Assembly: GCA_029565815.1 (NCBI GenBank)
Contig: JAKQNL010000266.1
Span: forward strand, 1 to 10,061
From: Spirochaetota bacterium
Lineage (GTDB): Bacteria > Spirochaetota > Spirochaetia > Treponematales > UBA12059
Direction: 5' to 3'
DNA: 10,061 nucleotides
In this document: in pieces, positions 1 through 6,626 of the stretch
How the letters are laid out: each line of letters opens with the position of its first letter
Numbering within the stretch: position 1 is the stretch's first letter
The notes under the pieces: model-generated
Seen by the model: only the letters and a program-made list of their open reading frames with translations
Database searches by the model: none
What the model was told of the DNA's origin: nothing
Program-made: the position numbers and the translations under genes

Positions 1-1323
1 GTGCTTGAGCGTGGAAGCGGATATGTATGGCACCACGCCGCGTATAACCGTAGCCATATTGCCTATTTCCACGGACAGCTTCTTGATCTCGTCGCGGGTG
101 CCAACCTTGTCTTCGTAGTCAAGCTCGTCGGCGGATATGCGTGAATTTCCCTTAACCATGGATTCCAGCCGCATAGACAGAGAGTTGACGCCCATGCGCA
201 GGAACAGTATGGGGAACACAATGCCGCGGCCGATAAGATAGGTTAAAAATACAGACACGTACAGAAACACAGTCGCAATCACGATAGTTTTTACACGGGA
301 GCGGTAATACGGCGCGTAAATGACATCGCGGTCATACACGACGGATACATAGCCTATAGTCTTGCCGCCAAGCACCACCGGCGAGCGGAACTCCATGGTG
401 CGCTCTCCATCATCTGTTATGCGCTCGTTGGCGGCGGGCAATGCGGTTCCCGAAGGAGCAAGCTGGCCCGCCATTGCGGCATCGGTGGAGGAAGCAACGC
501 TTATGGTTCCAGTTCGCGGATTCATCGAGTAAAAACTCATATGATGGAAGGGAAAACTGGATGAACCAAGCTTGGCTCCTTCCACGGCAAAAAAGTCGTC
601 TATGGCTATGGAATCGCCTGCGTTGCTTTTTATGACGCTTGCTGCACGCTCGGCAAGAGCCTGGCCATTGTCGGTAACCGCGCTCAGTATGGTAGAACCG
701 AAATCGGACAAAAGCACCACAGCAAGCACGGCAATAACGAACAGTATGAGGCCGGAAAAAACCGTGGTAAGACGCCGTTGTATGCCCGCTTCCTTCATCG
801 CGGAAACAAAGCTGCGCTTACGCGCCCTATCTGCTTTCTTAAACGCAAGGTACTCGCGGTAGCCCGAATCGTGCTGGCTCATGCTGCGCGTAAGCCGCAC
901 CAGGCTGTATACGTTCCAGGCGAAAGCCAGCGCTAGCGCCAGCGGTACCCACCAGGGCAGGGCCAGAAAATACGCCGGCCTGTCGGCAAGGCATACCAGG
1001 TGCAAAAGGAACACGGCGATTACGGAACCGGAACTGAGGAGATGGAGCGCTAGCGAAAAGCTGCGGTCCGGATGGGCAATAAGGGGCAGGCGTTTTGCCA
1101 AAAACAAGCCGGCAAACCACCACAGCACCGCGGCAATACCGGCAATGGACAAAACGGAAGCTATGCTGCCGGCCAGCGCAAAGCCGGAAGCGGCCAAAAG
1201 CTTGCCAATAGCCAGCGGGCCAGGGAAACCGCCCAAAATGCTGGGCACGATATACAGGGCGGCAAAGCCCGCAGCCCACAGCCCCTCAAGCGATCGTTTT
1301 AGTACGGTTCGGAATTCGAGCAT
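1..1323 (-). CDS. Membrane sensor with periplasmic domain and HAMP domain (partial; probable adenylate/guanylate cyclase)
   Basis: The frame is open for 441 codons from an ATG at 1323-1321 and runs off the left edge, so the C-terminus is missing. GGAGG lies just upstream of the ATG with normal spacing. About four hydrophobic segments lie in residues 12-140, then a cytoplasmic stretch, a fifth segment at about 184-203, an extracytoplasmic domain at about 204-342 that ends like a Cache-type sensor (GYVSVVYDRDVIYAPYY), and a sixth segment at about 343-365. A HAMP domain follows, with the DEI motif near residues 413-415. The last visible residues, VPYISASTLKH, resemble the linker that joins HAMP to a class III nucleotide cyclase domain in spirochaete proteins. 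The cyclase itself is outside the window, so cAMP or cGMP synthesis is an inference; a phosphatase or GGDEF output is possible. It probably shares a transcript with the TPR lipoprotein 34 bp upstream. Confidence 0.82.
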   Translation of the reverse strand, partial: MLEFRTVLKRSLEGLWAAGFAALYIVPSILGGFPGPLAIGKLLAASGFALAGSIASVLSIAGIAAVLWWFAGLFLAKRLPLIAHPDRSFSLALHLLSSGSVIAVFLLHLVCLADRPAYFLALPWWVPLALALAFAWNVYSLVRLTRSMSQHDSGYREYLAFKKADRARKRSFVSAMKEAGIQRRLTTVFSGLILFVIAVLAVVLLSDFGSTILSAVTDNGQALAERAASVIKSNAGDSIAIDDFFAVEGAKLGSSSFPFHHMSFYSMNPRTGTISVASSTDAAMAGQLAPSGTALPAANERITDDGERTMEFRSPVVLGGKTIGYVSVVYDRDVIYAPYYRSRVKTIVIATVFLYVSVFLTYLIGRGIVFPILFLRMGVNSLSMRLESMVKGNSRISADELDYEDKVGTRDEIKKLSVEIGNMATVIRGVVPYISASTLKH

Positions 1324-1357
1324 GAAGCCTCCGGGAAGCAGACAATGAGCGTGCTTG

Positions 1358-2617
1358 CTAATACTGGTCTAAAACCGCTTGCTTTGCGCGGGCTTTTTCC
1401 AGGAAGTCCGCCGCCTGTTCGTACGCCGGATCTACCCCTACCACGGTTTCTAACAAGGCGATAGCGTCTTTGAAACGCTCTTCCCTGTAGGCCTGCACGC
1501 CATTTTGGTAGATGCCGGCCAAGGCTGTACGTATTTTTTTCCGCCGATCATCCAGCTGGGCCCGCTGGCTGTCGGAAGCGGCGGTCTTTGCAAGCGATAC
1601 GATGACGCGCTGGGCGGAAAGCACGTCGCCCTTGGCCAGGAAGGCATCCACGTTCCGCAAGCCCGCGTCGAAACTTGCGCCGCGCTCTTCGGCGTCCCTG
1701 CGCTCGCTCACGCGTTTAAGGAGGGCTTGCGCTTCGGTGCTGCGGCGGATTCCCAATGCGCTGTTTGCCCTCGTTATGGCAAGAGCCCATTCCTTCCTGC
1801 CTTCGTGCCACTGCGCCCACTTGTAATAGCATTCATAGCGGGCCGCAAGGATTCTATCGCTAAACTCTCCGCCTATTTTCCGGTTCAGTTCGTCCAAAAG
1901 CCCAAGCTGACCCCGGGCATCCTCAAAAGCTCCCTTTGCGTACAGGCCAGGCAAAGTGCCAAGCCGCCGTTCCACAACCTCGGCTATCTGGTCCCGAAGC
2001 GCGCGGTAGGTTCTATTGGCCCTGGAGTACGACGGCTCAAGCTCGCGGGCGCGCATGGCCAGGCGGAAAGCCTCTATATAGATTTTCTCCCGCGCGCTGT
2101 CCGACATCGCGGGCGTTATGCTTGCCGTGGACCGCTCCACCCGGGCAAGGTAGCTGTCCACCAGCACAAGCCTGGCTGCAGCGGTGTCCTTGAGCATGCT
2201 CTGGGCTTCGCCAGAGTCCGGAGCCAACAGCGACGCCCTGCGTATGGCCGCATGGAGTTGGTATTCCTCTTCTTCGCCGCGGCTGCGTTTGGCCGACAGG
2301 GTTCTGGCGCTCGTTATGCTCTTGGAGAATTCCTTATTGCGATATTCGTCCAGCACCGCCAGGTAGCGAACTGCGTCTGCATTGGTCGGATCGTAGCGCA
2401 GGGCTGCCTCGAAGTGCTTTCGCGCCTTTTCCAAAGCGGACAGATCGCCCCGGACCAGAACGTCGTCCTTGTACAAAGCCAGGGCCGTCCTGGCTAAAGC
2501 CGCGGCCTTCTCCGAAGCTGGCATGGCGGAAACGAGAAAAGCGTCGCCCACGGACGCGCACGAGGCTACGATAATGGCAGCCAGAGCCCATACAGGAATC
2601 AGTCGACGTTTCACCAT
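1358..2617 (-). CDS. TPR-containing lipoprotein
   Basis: From ATG 2617 the protein has 419 residues. It begins with a basic MVKRR segment, a hydrophobic core and the lipobox-like VASC, so Cys20 is the likely lipidated residue and the mature protein would be membrane-anchored. Tetratricopeptide-like helices are visible near the N-terminus (the ARKHFEAALRYDPTNADAV stretch), in the middle (ALAITRANSALGI) and at the C-terminus (AYREERFKDAIALLETVVG, then DPAYEQAADFL). These usually form protein-binding scaffolds. The frame can be extended to a GTG at 2662, but that lies upstream of the predicted transcription start, and only the later start gives a clean signal peptide. GTG at 2614 is an alternative start because GGAGG is only one base from the ATG. 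The gene precedes the membrane sensor by 34 bp, so it may be an accessory or sensing partner of it. The specific function is unknown. Confidence 0.85.
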   Translation of the reverse strand: MVKRRLIPVWALAAIIVASCASVGDAFLVSAMPASEKAAALARTALALYKDDVLVRGDLSALEKARKHFEAALRYDPTNADAVRYLAVLDEYRNKEFSKSITSARTLSAKRSRGEEEEYQLHAAIRRASLLAPDSGEAQSMLKDTAAARLVLVDSYLARVERSTASITPAMSDSAREKIYIEAFRLAMRARELEPSYSRANRTYRALRDQIAEVVERRLGTLPGLYAKGAFEDARGQLGLLDELNRKIGGEFSDRILAARYECYYKWAQWHEGRKEWALAITRANSALGIRRSTEAQALLKRVSERRDAEERGASFDAGLRNVDAFLAKGDVLSAQRVIVSLAKTAASDSQRAQLDDRRKKIRTALAGIYQNGVQAYREERFKDAIALLETVVGVDPAYEQAADFLEKARAKQAVLDQY

Positions 2618-2618
2618 G

Positions 2619-2623
2619 CCTCC
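2619..2623 (-). promoter_or_regulatory. Ribosome binding site of the TPR lipoprotein, unusually close to the ATG
   Basis: GGAGG on the minus strand is separated from ATG 2617 by one base and from the next codon, GTG 2614, by four. The spacing fits the GTG start slightly better, while the ATG gives the same signal peptide plus one residue. Either way it argues against the distant GTG at 2662. Confidence 0.5.
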
Positions 2624-2635
2624 AAACCTGCCGCT

Positions 2636-2664
2636 ACTATACAGAGCTAAAGATACCACCACAA
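2636..2664 (-). promoter_or_regulatory. Sigma-70-type promoter of the TPR lipoprotein/sensor unit
   Basis: On the minus strand TTGTGG (2664-2659) is followed after exactly 17 bp by TATAGT (2641-2636), which matches the -10 consensus at five of six bases. Transcription would start near 2629, a dozen bases before the ATG at 2617. The site lies in the 126-bp gap shared with the divergent chemoreceptor gene. Confidence 0.55.
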
Positions 2665-2717
2665 CACGCAGTATTCAATAAACAAGCTTTTCGCTTCCTG
2701 AAACATAAAAAATTCTC

Positions 2718-2723
2718 TATACT
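2718..2723 (+). promoter_or_regulatory. Possible -10 element of the chemoreceptor gene
   Basis: TATACT sits 20 bases before the ATG at 2744. The hexamer 17 bp upstream (TTCCTG) is a poor -35 match, so this would be a weak or activator-dependent promoter with a very short leader that starts almost at the ribosome binding site (AGGAG, 2731-2735). It is plausible but not certain. Confidence 0.3.
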
Positions 2724-2743
2724 CAATACGAGGAGTACCGTGG

Positions 2744-4927
2744 ATGAAAATACGCAGCAAAATTCTCATACCCGTTATCGCCACGTCGGTTGTGATGTTT
2801 TCCGCGGCCGGGTTCATCGCTCTTACCACCTCTTCCAAGTCTGCCCTAGCGGCGGCCAGAGCCACGGTAGCCAGCAGCGCGGAACGCTCAGCCTTCCAAA
2901 TGGAAAAAGAGTTGGAAAGCCCCTTTGCAACCGCACGCACCGTAGCGGCTATTATGGAAGGCTACGTATACCTCAATGAAGCAGACCGGCGATCAACCTA
3001 TACCGCTATGCTGCAAACCATAGCGGAACGTCATCCGGAATTCCTCATGGTGTGGACCGCATGGCCGCCCAAGGCTGTTGATAGCCTGGATCGGGCAAAC
3101 GCGGGCAGCCGTTACGGCAACGAAGAAGGCGCGTTTCAGATAGCCTGGTACCGTTCGGGCGGCGAGCTTGAATACAGGACCCTGCCGGCAGAATTCCGGG
3201 CAAGCGATACGTTCGCCCAAACCGAGGCTGCGTCCAGCGAGCTGATACTAGGACCTATACCGCTGGACTCCGGCTCGTCGGAGGACGGAAAGGACGTGTT
3301 TTCCGTAAGCGCACCGGTGGTGTACGCAGGCCGTACCGTAGCTGTGGTTGGCGTCTACATCGACGCAAAGACCTACCGTAACCTGGTTCAGGGGGTTAAA
3401 CCGCTCCGGGAAAGCCAGCCATCGCTCTTGGATACCTTCGGATCCTTCATCCACCACTCAGAGCAGGCAAACATTGGCAAAAACCTTATGGCTGTCTACC
3501 CTAATGCTCCCAAAGACGCCATCCAGTATATACGCGAAGGCCGCCAGCTCACCCTTACCGAAACCCGGGCAGACGGGGATTGGCTTACCGTATTCACCCC
3601 CGTTAGGCTTTCGGTGCGCAGCCGGCCATGGTCGCTTATGGTGGAAACTCCCATGGCTGCGGTCCAGCGCATGTCCGATGTGCCCCGCCTGCTTGCGACG
3701 CTTGGCCTTGCCTTTTTGTCGGTCATCCTTGCCCAGGCAGCGGCAACCTGGGTTACCGCCACCTTGGTTGCAAAACCAGCGCGTAAAGCCAATGCGCTGT
3801 TGCGCGACATAGCCGAAGGCGACGGAGACCTGACCAAACGCCTGTCCCTATCGTCATCCGACGAGATAGGCGAGCTTGCTACCAATTTTGACCGATTCAC
3901 CGAAAAGCTGTCCGCCACGGTTGGATCGATAAAAGCCGCCGTGGTCGAGCTGAAAGCCGGAGCCAGCGAGCTGGGTGCCAGCATGGCGGAGTCCACGAGC
4001 GCCTTGGGAAAAATCGACCTGGCGATAAACGACGCTACCTGCAAAGCCATGGATCAGGCTTCCGGCGTGGAGGAAGTATCGTCGACCGTTGAAGAAATTA
4101 CCCGCAACATCGAATCTTTGGACAAGATGATAGAACGGCAGCGGAACAGCGTTGCCGAATCCTCTGCATCGATAGAGCAAATGGTCGGCAACACAGCATC
4201 CATCGCCCGGAATATAGAGACCTTCCAGAAGCACATGCAGTCCTTAAACGAATCTTCGGACAGCGGCAATACGCGCTTGCAGGACGTGGGCAGGCTCATC
4301 ACCGACATAGCCGGCCAGTCCATGGGCCTTTTGGAGGCGAACAAGGTCATTCAAGCGATAGCCGCGCAAACCAACCTGCTTGCCATGAACGCGGCCATAG
4401 AAGCCGCACACGCAGGCGATGCTGGCTCCGGTTTTGCCGTGGTAGCCGGCGAGATACGCAAGCTTGCGGAACTGTCATCGTCCCGGTCCAAAGACATAGC
4501 GCGGAACATTTCATCCATACGCTCCGGGATAGAAACCGTGGTCGCGTCCTCGGCGGAGGCACAAAAGGCATTCAGCTCCATCCTTACCCAGGTAGCCACA
4601 ATCAGCGACATCGAAGGCGAAGTGGGCCGAGCCATACAGGAACAGGACGCCGGTTCCAGGCAGATACTGGAAGCGCTTTCTATCATCAAAAATATCACCG
4701 AAGAGGTACGGAGCGCTTCCGCAGAAATGACCGTTGGCGCAAACGCCGCCGGTGCGGAAATGAAAAACCTCCTTGCCGTAACCGACTCGCTCAGAAAGGG
4801 CATGGAAGAGATAGGCAAGGAATCGGACAGCGTAAAAGCCATAAGCGCGCGGGCTGCCGAACTTGGTCAGCACAATGCCCTGCTTGCATCCCGGGTGGAG
4901 AGCGAAACCGACCGTTTCAAAACCTAG
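2744..4927 (+). CDS. Methyl-accepting chemotaxis protein (transmembrane chemoreceptor)
   Basis: This 727-residue receptor would sense a ligand outside the cytoplasmic membrane and control the CheA kinase through CheW, steering flagellar motion. Membrane segment 1 is at about residues 7-27, followed by a large periplasmic region (about 30-310) of double-Cache type, with the motif [20 protein letters not shown]. Membrane segment 2 is at 316-340, HAMP at about 341-395 ([18 protein letters not shown]), then a long helical signalling domain. The kinase-control hairpin is clear at residues 539-576: [17 protein letters not shown], then [20 protein letters not shown]. The ATG follows AGGAG by eight bases. 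There is no C-terminal CheR-binding pentapeptide; the protein ends DRFKT. No che genes are in the window, so it looks like an orphan receptor with its own transcription. The ligand cannot be read from the sequence. Confidence 0.95.
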   Translation: MKIRSKILIPVIATSVVMFSAAGFIALTTSSKSALAAARATVASSAERSAFQMEKELESPFATARTVAAIMEGYVYLNEADRRSTYTAMLQTIAERHPEFLMVWTAWPPKAVDSLDRANAGSRYGNEEGAFQIAWYRSGGELEYRTLPAEFRASDTFAQTEAASSELILGPIPLDSGSSEDGKDVFSVSAPVVYAGRTVAVVGVYIDAKTYRNLVQGVKPLRESQPSLLDTFGSFIHHSEQANIGKNLMAVYPNAPKDAIQYIREGRQLTLTETRADGDWLTVFTPVRLSVRSRPWSLMVETPMAAVQRMSDVPRLLATLGLAFLSVILAQAAATWVTATLVAKPARKANALLRDIAEGDGDLTKRLSLSSSDEIGELATNFDRFTEKLSATVGSIKAAVVELKAGASELGASMAESTSALGKIDLAINDATCKAMDQASGVEEVSSTVEEITRNIESLDKMIERQRNSVAESSASIEQMVGNTASIARNIETFQKHMQSLNESSDSGNTRLQDVGRLITDIAGQSMGLLEANKVIQAIAAQTNLLAMNAAIEAAHAGDAGSGFAVVAGEIRKLAELSSSRSKDIARNISSIRSGIETVVASSAEAQKAFSSILTQVATISDIEGEVGRAIQEQDAGSRQILEALSIIKNITEEVRSASAEMTVGANAAGAEMKNLLAVTDSLRKGMEEIGKESDSVKAISARAAELGQHNALLASRVESETDRFKT

Positions 4928-4942
4928 ACCCGGCGGAATAAT

Positions 4943-4971
4943 TTGCCTTGCGGCCGGTTTGCATATATACT
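4943..4971 (+). promoter_or_regulatory. Promoter of the rubrerythrin operon
   Basis: TTGCCT (4943-4948) and TATACT (4966-4971) are separated by 17 bp, matching the sigma-70 consensus at four and five of six bases. The site begins 15 bases after the chemoreceptor stop codon. Transcription from about 4978 gives a leader of about 56 bases before the rubrerythrin ATG, so the oxidative-stress genes are probably transcribed independently of the receptor gene. Confidence 0.6.
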
Positions 4972-4995
4972 GCACGCTGGCCGACGGCGCATTGC

Positions 4996-5005
4996 ATGCG
5001 CGCAT
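4996..5005. other. Perfect 10-bp palindrome in the rubrerythrin leader
   Basis: ATGCGCGCAT reads the same on both strands. It lies about 20 bases downstream of the predicted transcription start and 28 bases before the rubrerythrin ATG, a place where a repressor could act. It does not resemble a PerR or Fur box (those are AT-rich and longer), and a 10-bp palindrome can arise by chance. Confidence 0.25.
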
Positions 5006-5033
5006 CTATTCAAGCAGCTACGGAGGGAATTGT

Positions 5034-5609
5034 ATGGGCAAGCTTAAGGGTACCCAAACCGAGAAGAATCTTATGGCAGCGTTCGCGGGCGAGTCCCAGG
5101 CGCGAAACAAATACACCTTTTTTGCAAGCGCCGCAAAAAAGGAAGGCTTTATCCAGGTTTCGGCCATATTCGAAGAATCCGCAAACCAGGAAAAAGAACA
5201 CGCAAAGCGCCTTTTTAACCTGATGGAAGGCGGCGAGATAACCATTACCGGAACCTTCCCGGCCGGTCCTGTGGGCACAACGGTAGAGAACCTGGCCGAG
5301 GCAGCCGCTGGCGAGAATTACGAGTGGAAGACAATGTATCCGGGCTTCGCAAAGACAGCCCGCGAAGAAGGTTTTGCGGCCATTGCAGTCGTTTTCGAAG
5401 CGATTGCCGTTGCGGAAAAACAGCACGCAAAACGCTACGAGGCGCTTAAGGCATCCATTGAAGCAGGAAAGGTTTTCAAGCGGGACACAAACCAGGTGTG
5501 GCGCTGCCAGAACTGCGGTTTCCTCTTCGAAGGCAAGGAAGCGCCCAAAATGTGCCCGGCCTGCGCTCATCCGCAGGATTACTTCGAATTGCTGGCGGAA
5601 AACTGGTAA
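5034..5609 (+). CDS. rbr: Rubrerythrin (NADH-dependent peroxide reductase component)
   Basis: The 191-residue product has the classic two-domain build. The N-terminal ferritin-like four-helix bundle carries the di-iron ligands Glu20, Glu53, His56, Glu94, Glu97, Glu128 and His131, all at or within one position of the well-studied Desulfovibrio protein. The C-terminal rubredoxin-like domain has Cys158-x2-Cys161 and Cys174-x2-Cys177 for a single iron. The family reduces hydrogen peroxide to water in the cytoplasm of anaerobes with electrons passed through rubredoxin. The ATG at 5034 follows GGAGGG by six bases and gives the standard family length. The frame is open back to an ATG at 4863, but that would overlap the chemoreceptor gene and add unrelated residues. 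It is the first gene of an rbr-dfx-rubredoxin operon. Confidence 0.97.
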   Translation: MGKLKGTQTEKNLMAAFAGESQARNKYTFFASAAKKEGFIQVSAIFEESANQEKEHAKRLFNLMEGGEITITGTFPAGPVGTTVENLAEAAAGENYEWKTMYPGFAKTAREEGFAAIAVVFEAIAVAEKQHAKRYEALKASIEAGKVFKRDTNQVWRCQNCGFLFEGKEAPKMCPACAHPQDYFELLAENW

Positions 5610-5675
5610 TAGCACAGGTAGGCTTGCTGCCCCGGGCGGGTTGTAGGCCGGCTATATTTTTTGCAGGAGGCATTC

Positions 5676-6056
5676 ATGACCGAACTGAACCAGATTTACA
5701 AGTGCGAGAAGTGCGGTAACATCGTCGAGGTGGTTCATGCCAGCCAAGGCGAACTGTGGTGCTGCGGACAGGCCATGAAGCTGTTCAAAGAGAACACAAG
5801 CGACGGCGCTAAAGAAAAGCACGTACCCGTACTGGAACGCATAGCCAAGGGCTGGCGCGTTACCGTCGGCGCCGTTGCCCACCCGATGGAAGACAAGCAC
5901 TTTATCGAGTGGATAGAACTGATAGCGGATGGAACCGTGTACCGCGCCTACCTGAAGCCTGGCGACAAACCGGAAGCGGAGTTCTGCGTGGAAGCATCCC
6001 GGGTAAGCGCCCGCGAGTACTGCAACCTGCATGGTCTGTGGAAGGCCGAAGCCTAA
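5676..6056 (+). CDS. dfx: Desulfoferrodoxin, two-iron superoxide reductase
   Basis: The 126-residue protein reduces superoxide to hydrogen peroxide in the cytoplasm and takes its electrons from rubredoxin. The N-terminal desulforedoxin domain has all four iron ligands (Cys10, Cys13 and the adjacent Cys29-Cys30). The catalytic centre is complete: Glu47 and His49 in EKHVPV, His69, His75, then Cys116 and His119 in YCNLHGLWK. The ATG at 5676 follows AGGAGG with good spacing; a TTG 15 bases upstream is in frame but would lie before the ribosome binding site. The gene lies 66 bp after rubrerythrin and 51 bp before rubredoxin, with no convincing promoter or terminator between. The peroxide it makes is the substrate of the neighbouring rubrerythrin. 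Having the full N-terminal iron site separates it from the one-iron neelaredoxin of Treponema pallidum. Confidence 0.97.
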   Translation: MTELNQIYKCEKCGNIVEVVHASQGELWCCGQAMKLFKENTSDGAKEKHVPVLERIAKGWRVTVGAVAHPMEDKHFIEWIELIADGTVYRAYLKPGDKPEAEFCVEASRVSAREYCNLHGLWKAEA

Positions 6057-6107
6057 CGAACGCACAACGGACCCTGGCTGTCCGGCACGATTATAGAGGA
6101 GACAAGC

Positions 6108-6269
6108 ATGAAGAAGTACATTTGCGATGTGTGCGGTTATATCTACGACCCGGCCGATGGCGACCCGGATGCAAAAATCCCCGCCGGAACTGAATTTGCC
6201 AAACTACCCGAAGACTGGGTATGCCCGATGTGTGGCGCCGGCAAGGACAGTTTCAGCCCGGTGGACTGA
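6108..6269 (+). CDS. Rubredoxin
   Basis: This 53-residue electron carrier has Cys6-x2-Cys9 in [12 protein letters not shown] and Cys39-x2-Cys42 in [13 protein letters not shown], which together hold one iron atom. Length and spacing are those of ordinary rubredoxins. The ATG follows AGAGGAG by six bases. It is the last gene of the oxidative-stress operon and is the probable cytoplasmic electron donor to both the superoxide reductase and rubrerythrin encoded just upstream. A strong terminator follows 24 bases after the stop codon. Confidence 0.96.
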   Translation: MKKYICDVCGYIYDPADGDPDAKIPAGTEFAKLPEDWVCPMCGAGKDSFSPVD

Positions 6270-6293
6270 CAGGCTGTTCTATCGCTATCATGG

Positions 6294-6324
6294 AGGCCGG
6301 CTGCAAAGCCGGCCTTTTTTCTTT
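6294..6324 (+). terminator. Intrinsic terminator after rubredoxin
   Basis: AGGCCGGCT (6294-6302) and AGCCGGCCT (6307-6315) form a perfect 9-bp stem around a GCAA tetraloop, followed by a run of T residues (TTTTTTCTTT). This is a textbook Rho-independent terminator and should end the rbr-dfx-rubredoxin transcript. The ribosome binding site of the next gene begins directly after it. Confidence 0.93.
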
Positions 6325-6335
6325 GAGGGGGACGT

Positions 6336-6626
6336 ATGATCAACGCGGCGGATTTCGCATGCACCATAGGATATGAAGGTTCGACGGCCATCGTCGACAG
6401 CAAGGCCCGCGCACAGTACGGAAAACTAAGACCTGCCGAACTGGCACAGCGCGGCCTGTGGAGGGCGGCATTCGCATCGGCTTTGCATAGCGGCGACAAA
6501 ACGGTCATGGATGATTTCATCAAAGCATGGAACAGCGCTGCAAAAACCTCGTTTACGAGCGTGGATGAATTTTCCCGCCTGTTTGGCGTGAAGGTAGAAA
6601 CAGTGAAACGGGTCAGTGCCCTGTAA
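6336..6626 (+). CDS. Small conserved-looking protein of unknown function
   Basis: The gene encodes 96 residues from an ATG preceded by GAGGGGG four bases upstream. I do not recognise the family. The protein looks soluble, with no signal peptide or membrane segment, and is probably mostly helical. It has an N-terminal part (DFACTIGYEGSTAIVD) and a C-terminal part (TSVDEFSRLFGVKVETVKRV). The 'ACT' letters are only sequence here and do not indicate an ACT domain. It has no visible promoter of its own, because the rubredoxin terminator sits immediately before its ribosome binding site. It may be expressed by read-through of that terminator. Its end overlaps the end of the convergent sensor gene by 14 bp. 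Composition matches the neighbours, which supports it as a real gene. Confidence 0.75.
   Translation: MINAADFACTIGYEGSTAIVDSKARAQYGKLRPAELAQRGLWRAAFASALHSGDKTVMDDFIKAWNSAAKTSFTSVDEFSRLFGVKVETVKRVSAL

Noticed and set aside
839..1279. 146-codon minus-strand open frame inside the left sensor gene
   Set aside because: It is out of frame with the 441-codon reading frame that has a ribosome binding site, membrane segments and HAMP. The real frame has no stop before the window edge.
1505..2497. 330-codon open frame on the plus strand, opposite the TPR lipoprotein gene
   Set aside because: It is an antisense shadow of a gene that has a clear signal peptide, promoter and TPR repeats. Its translation has no recognisable domain and is rich in residues expected from reverse reading of GC-rich codons.
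2618..2662. Earlier GTG start for the TPR lipoprotein at 2662
   Set aside because: It lies upstream of the predicted transcription start and would bury the signal peptide behind unrelated residues.
4863..5033. Longer N-terminus for rubrerythrin from an ATG at 4863
   Set aside because: It would overlap the chemoreceptor gene and run through the predicted promoter. The ATG at 5034 has GGAGGG and gives the standard length.
5010..5615. 201-codon minus-strand open frame opposite rubrerythrin
   Set aside because: Rubrerythrin has every metal ligand in place, so the opposite frame is a by-product of its codon use.
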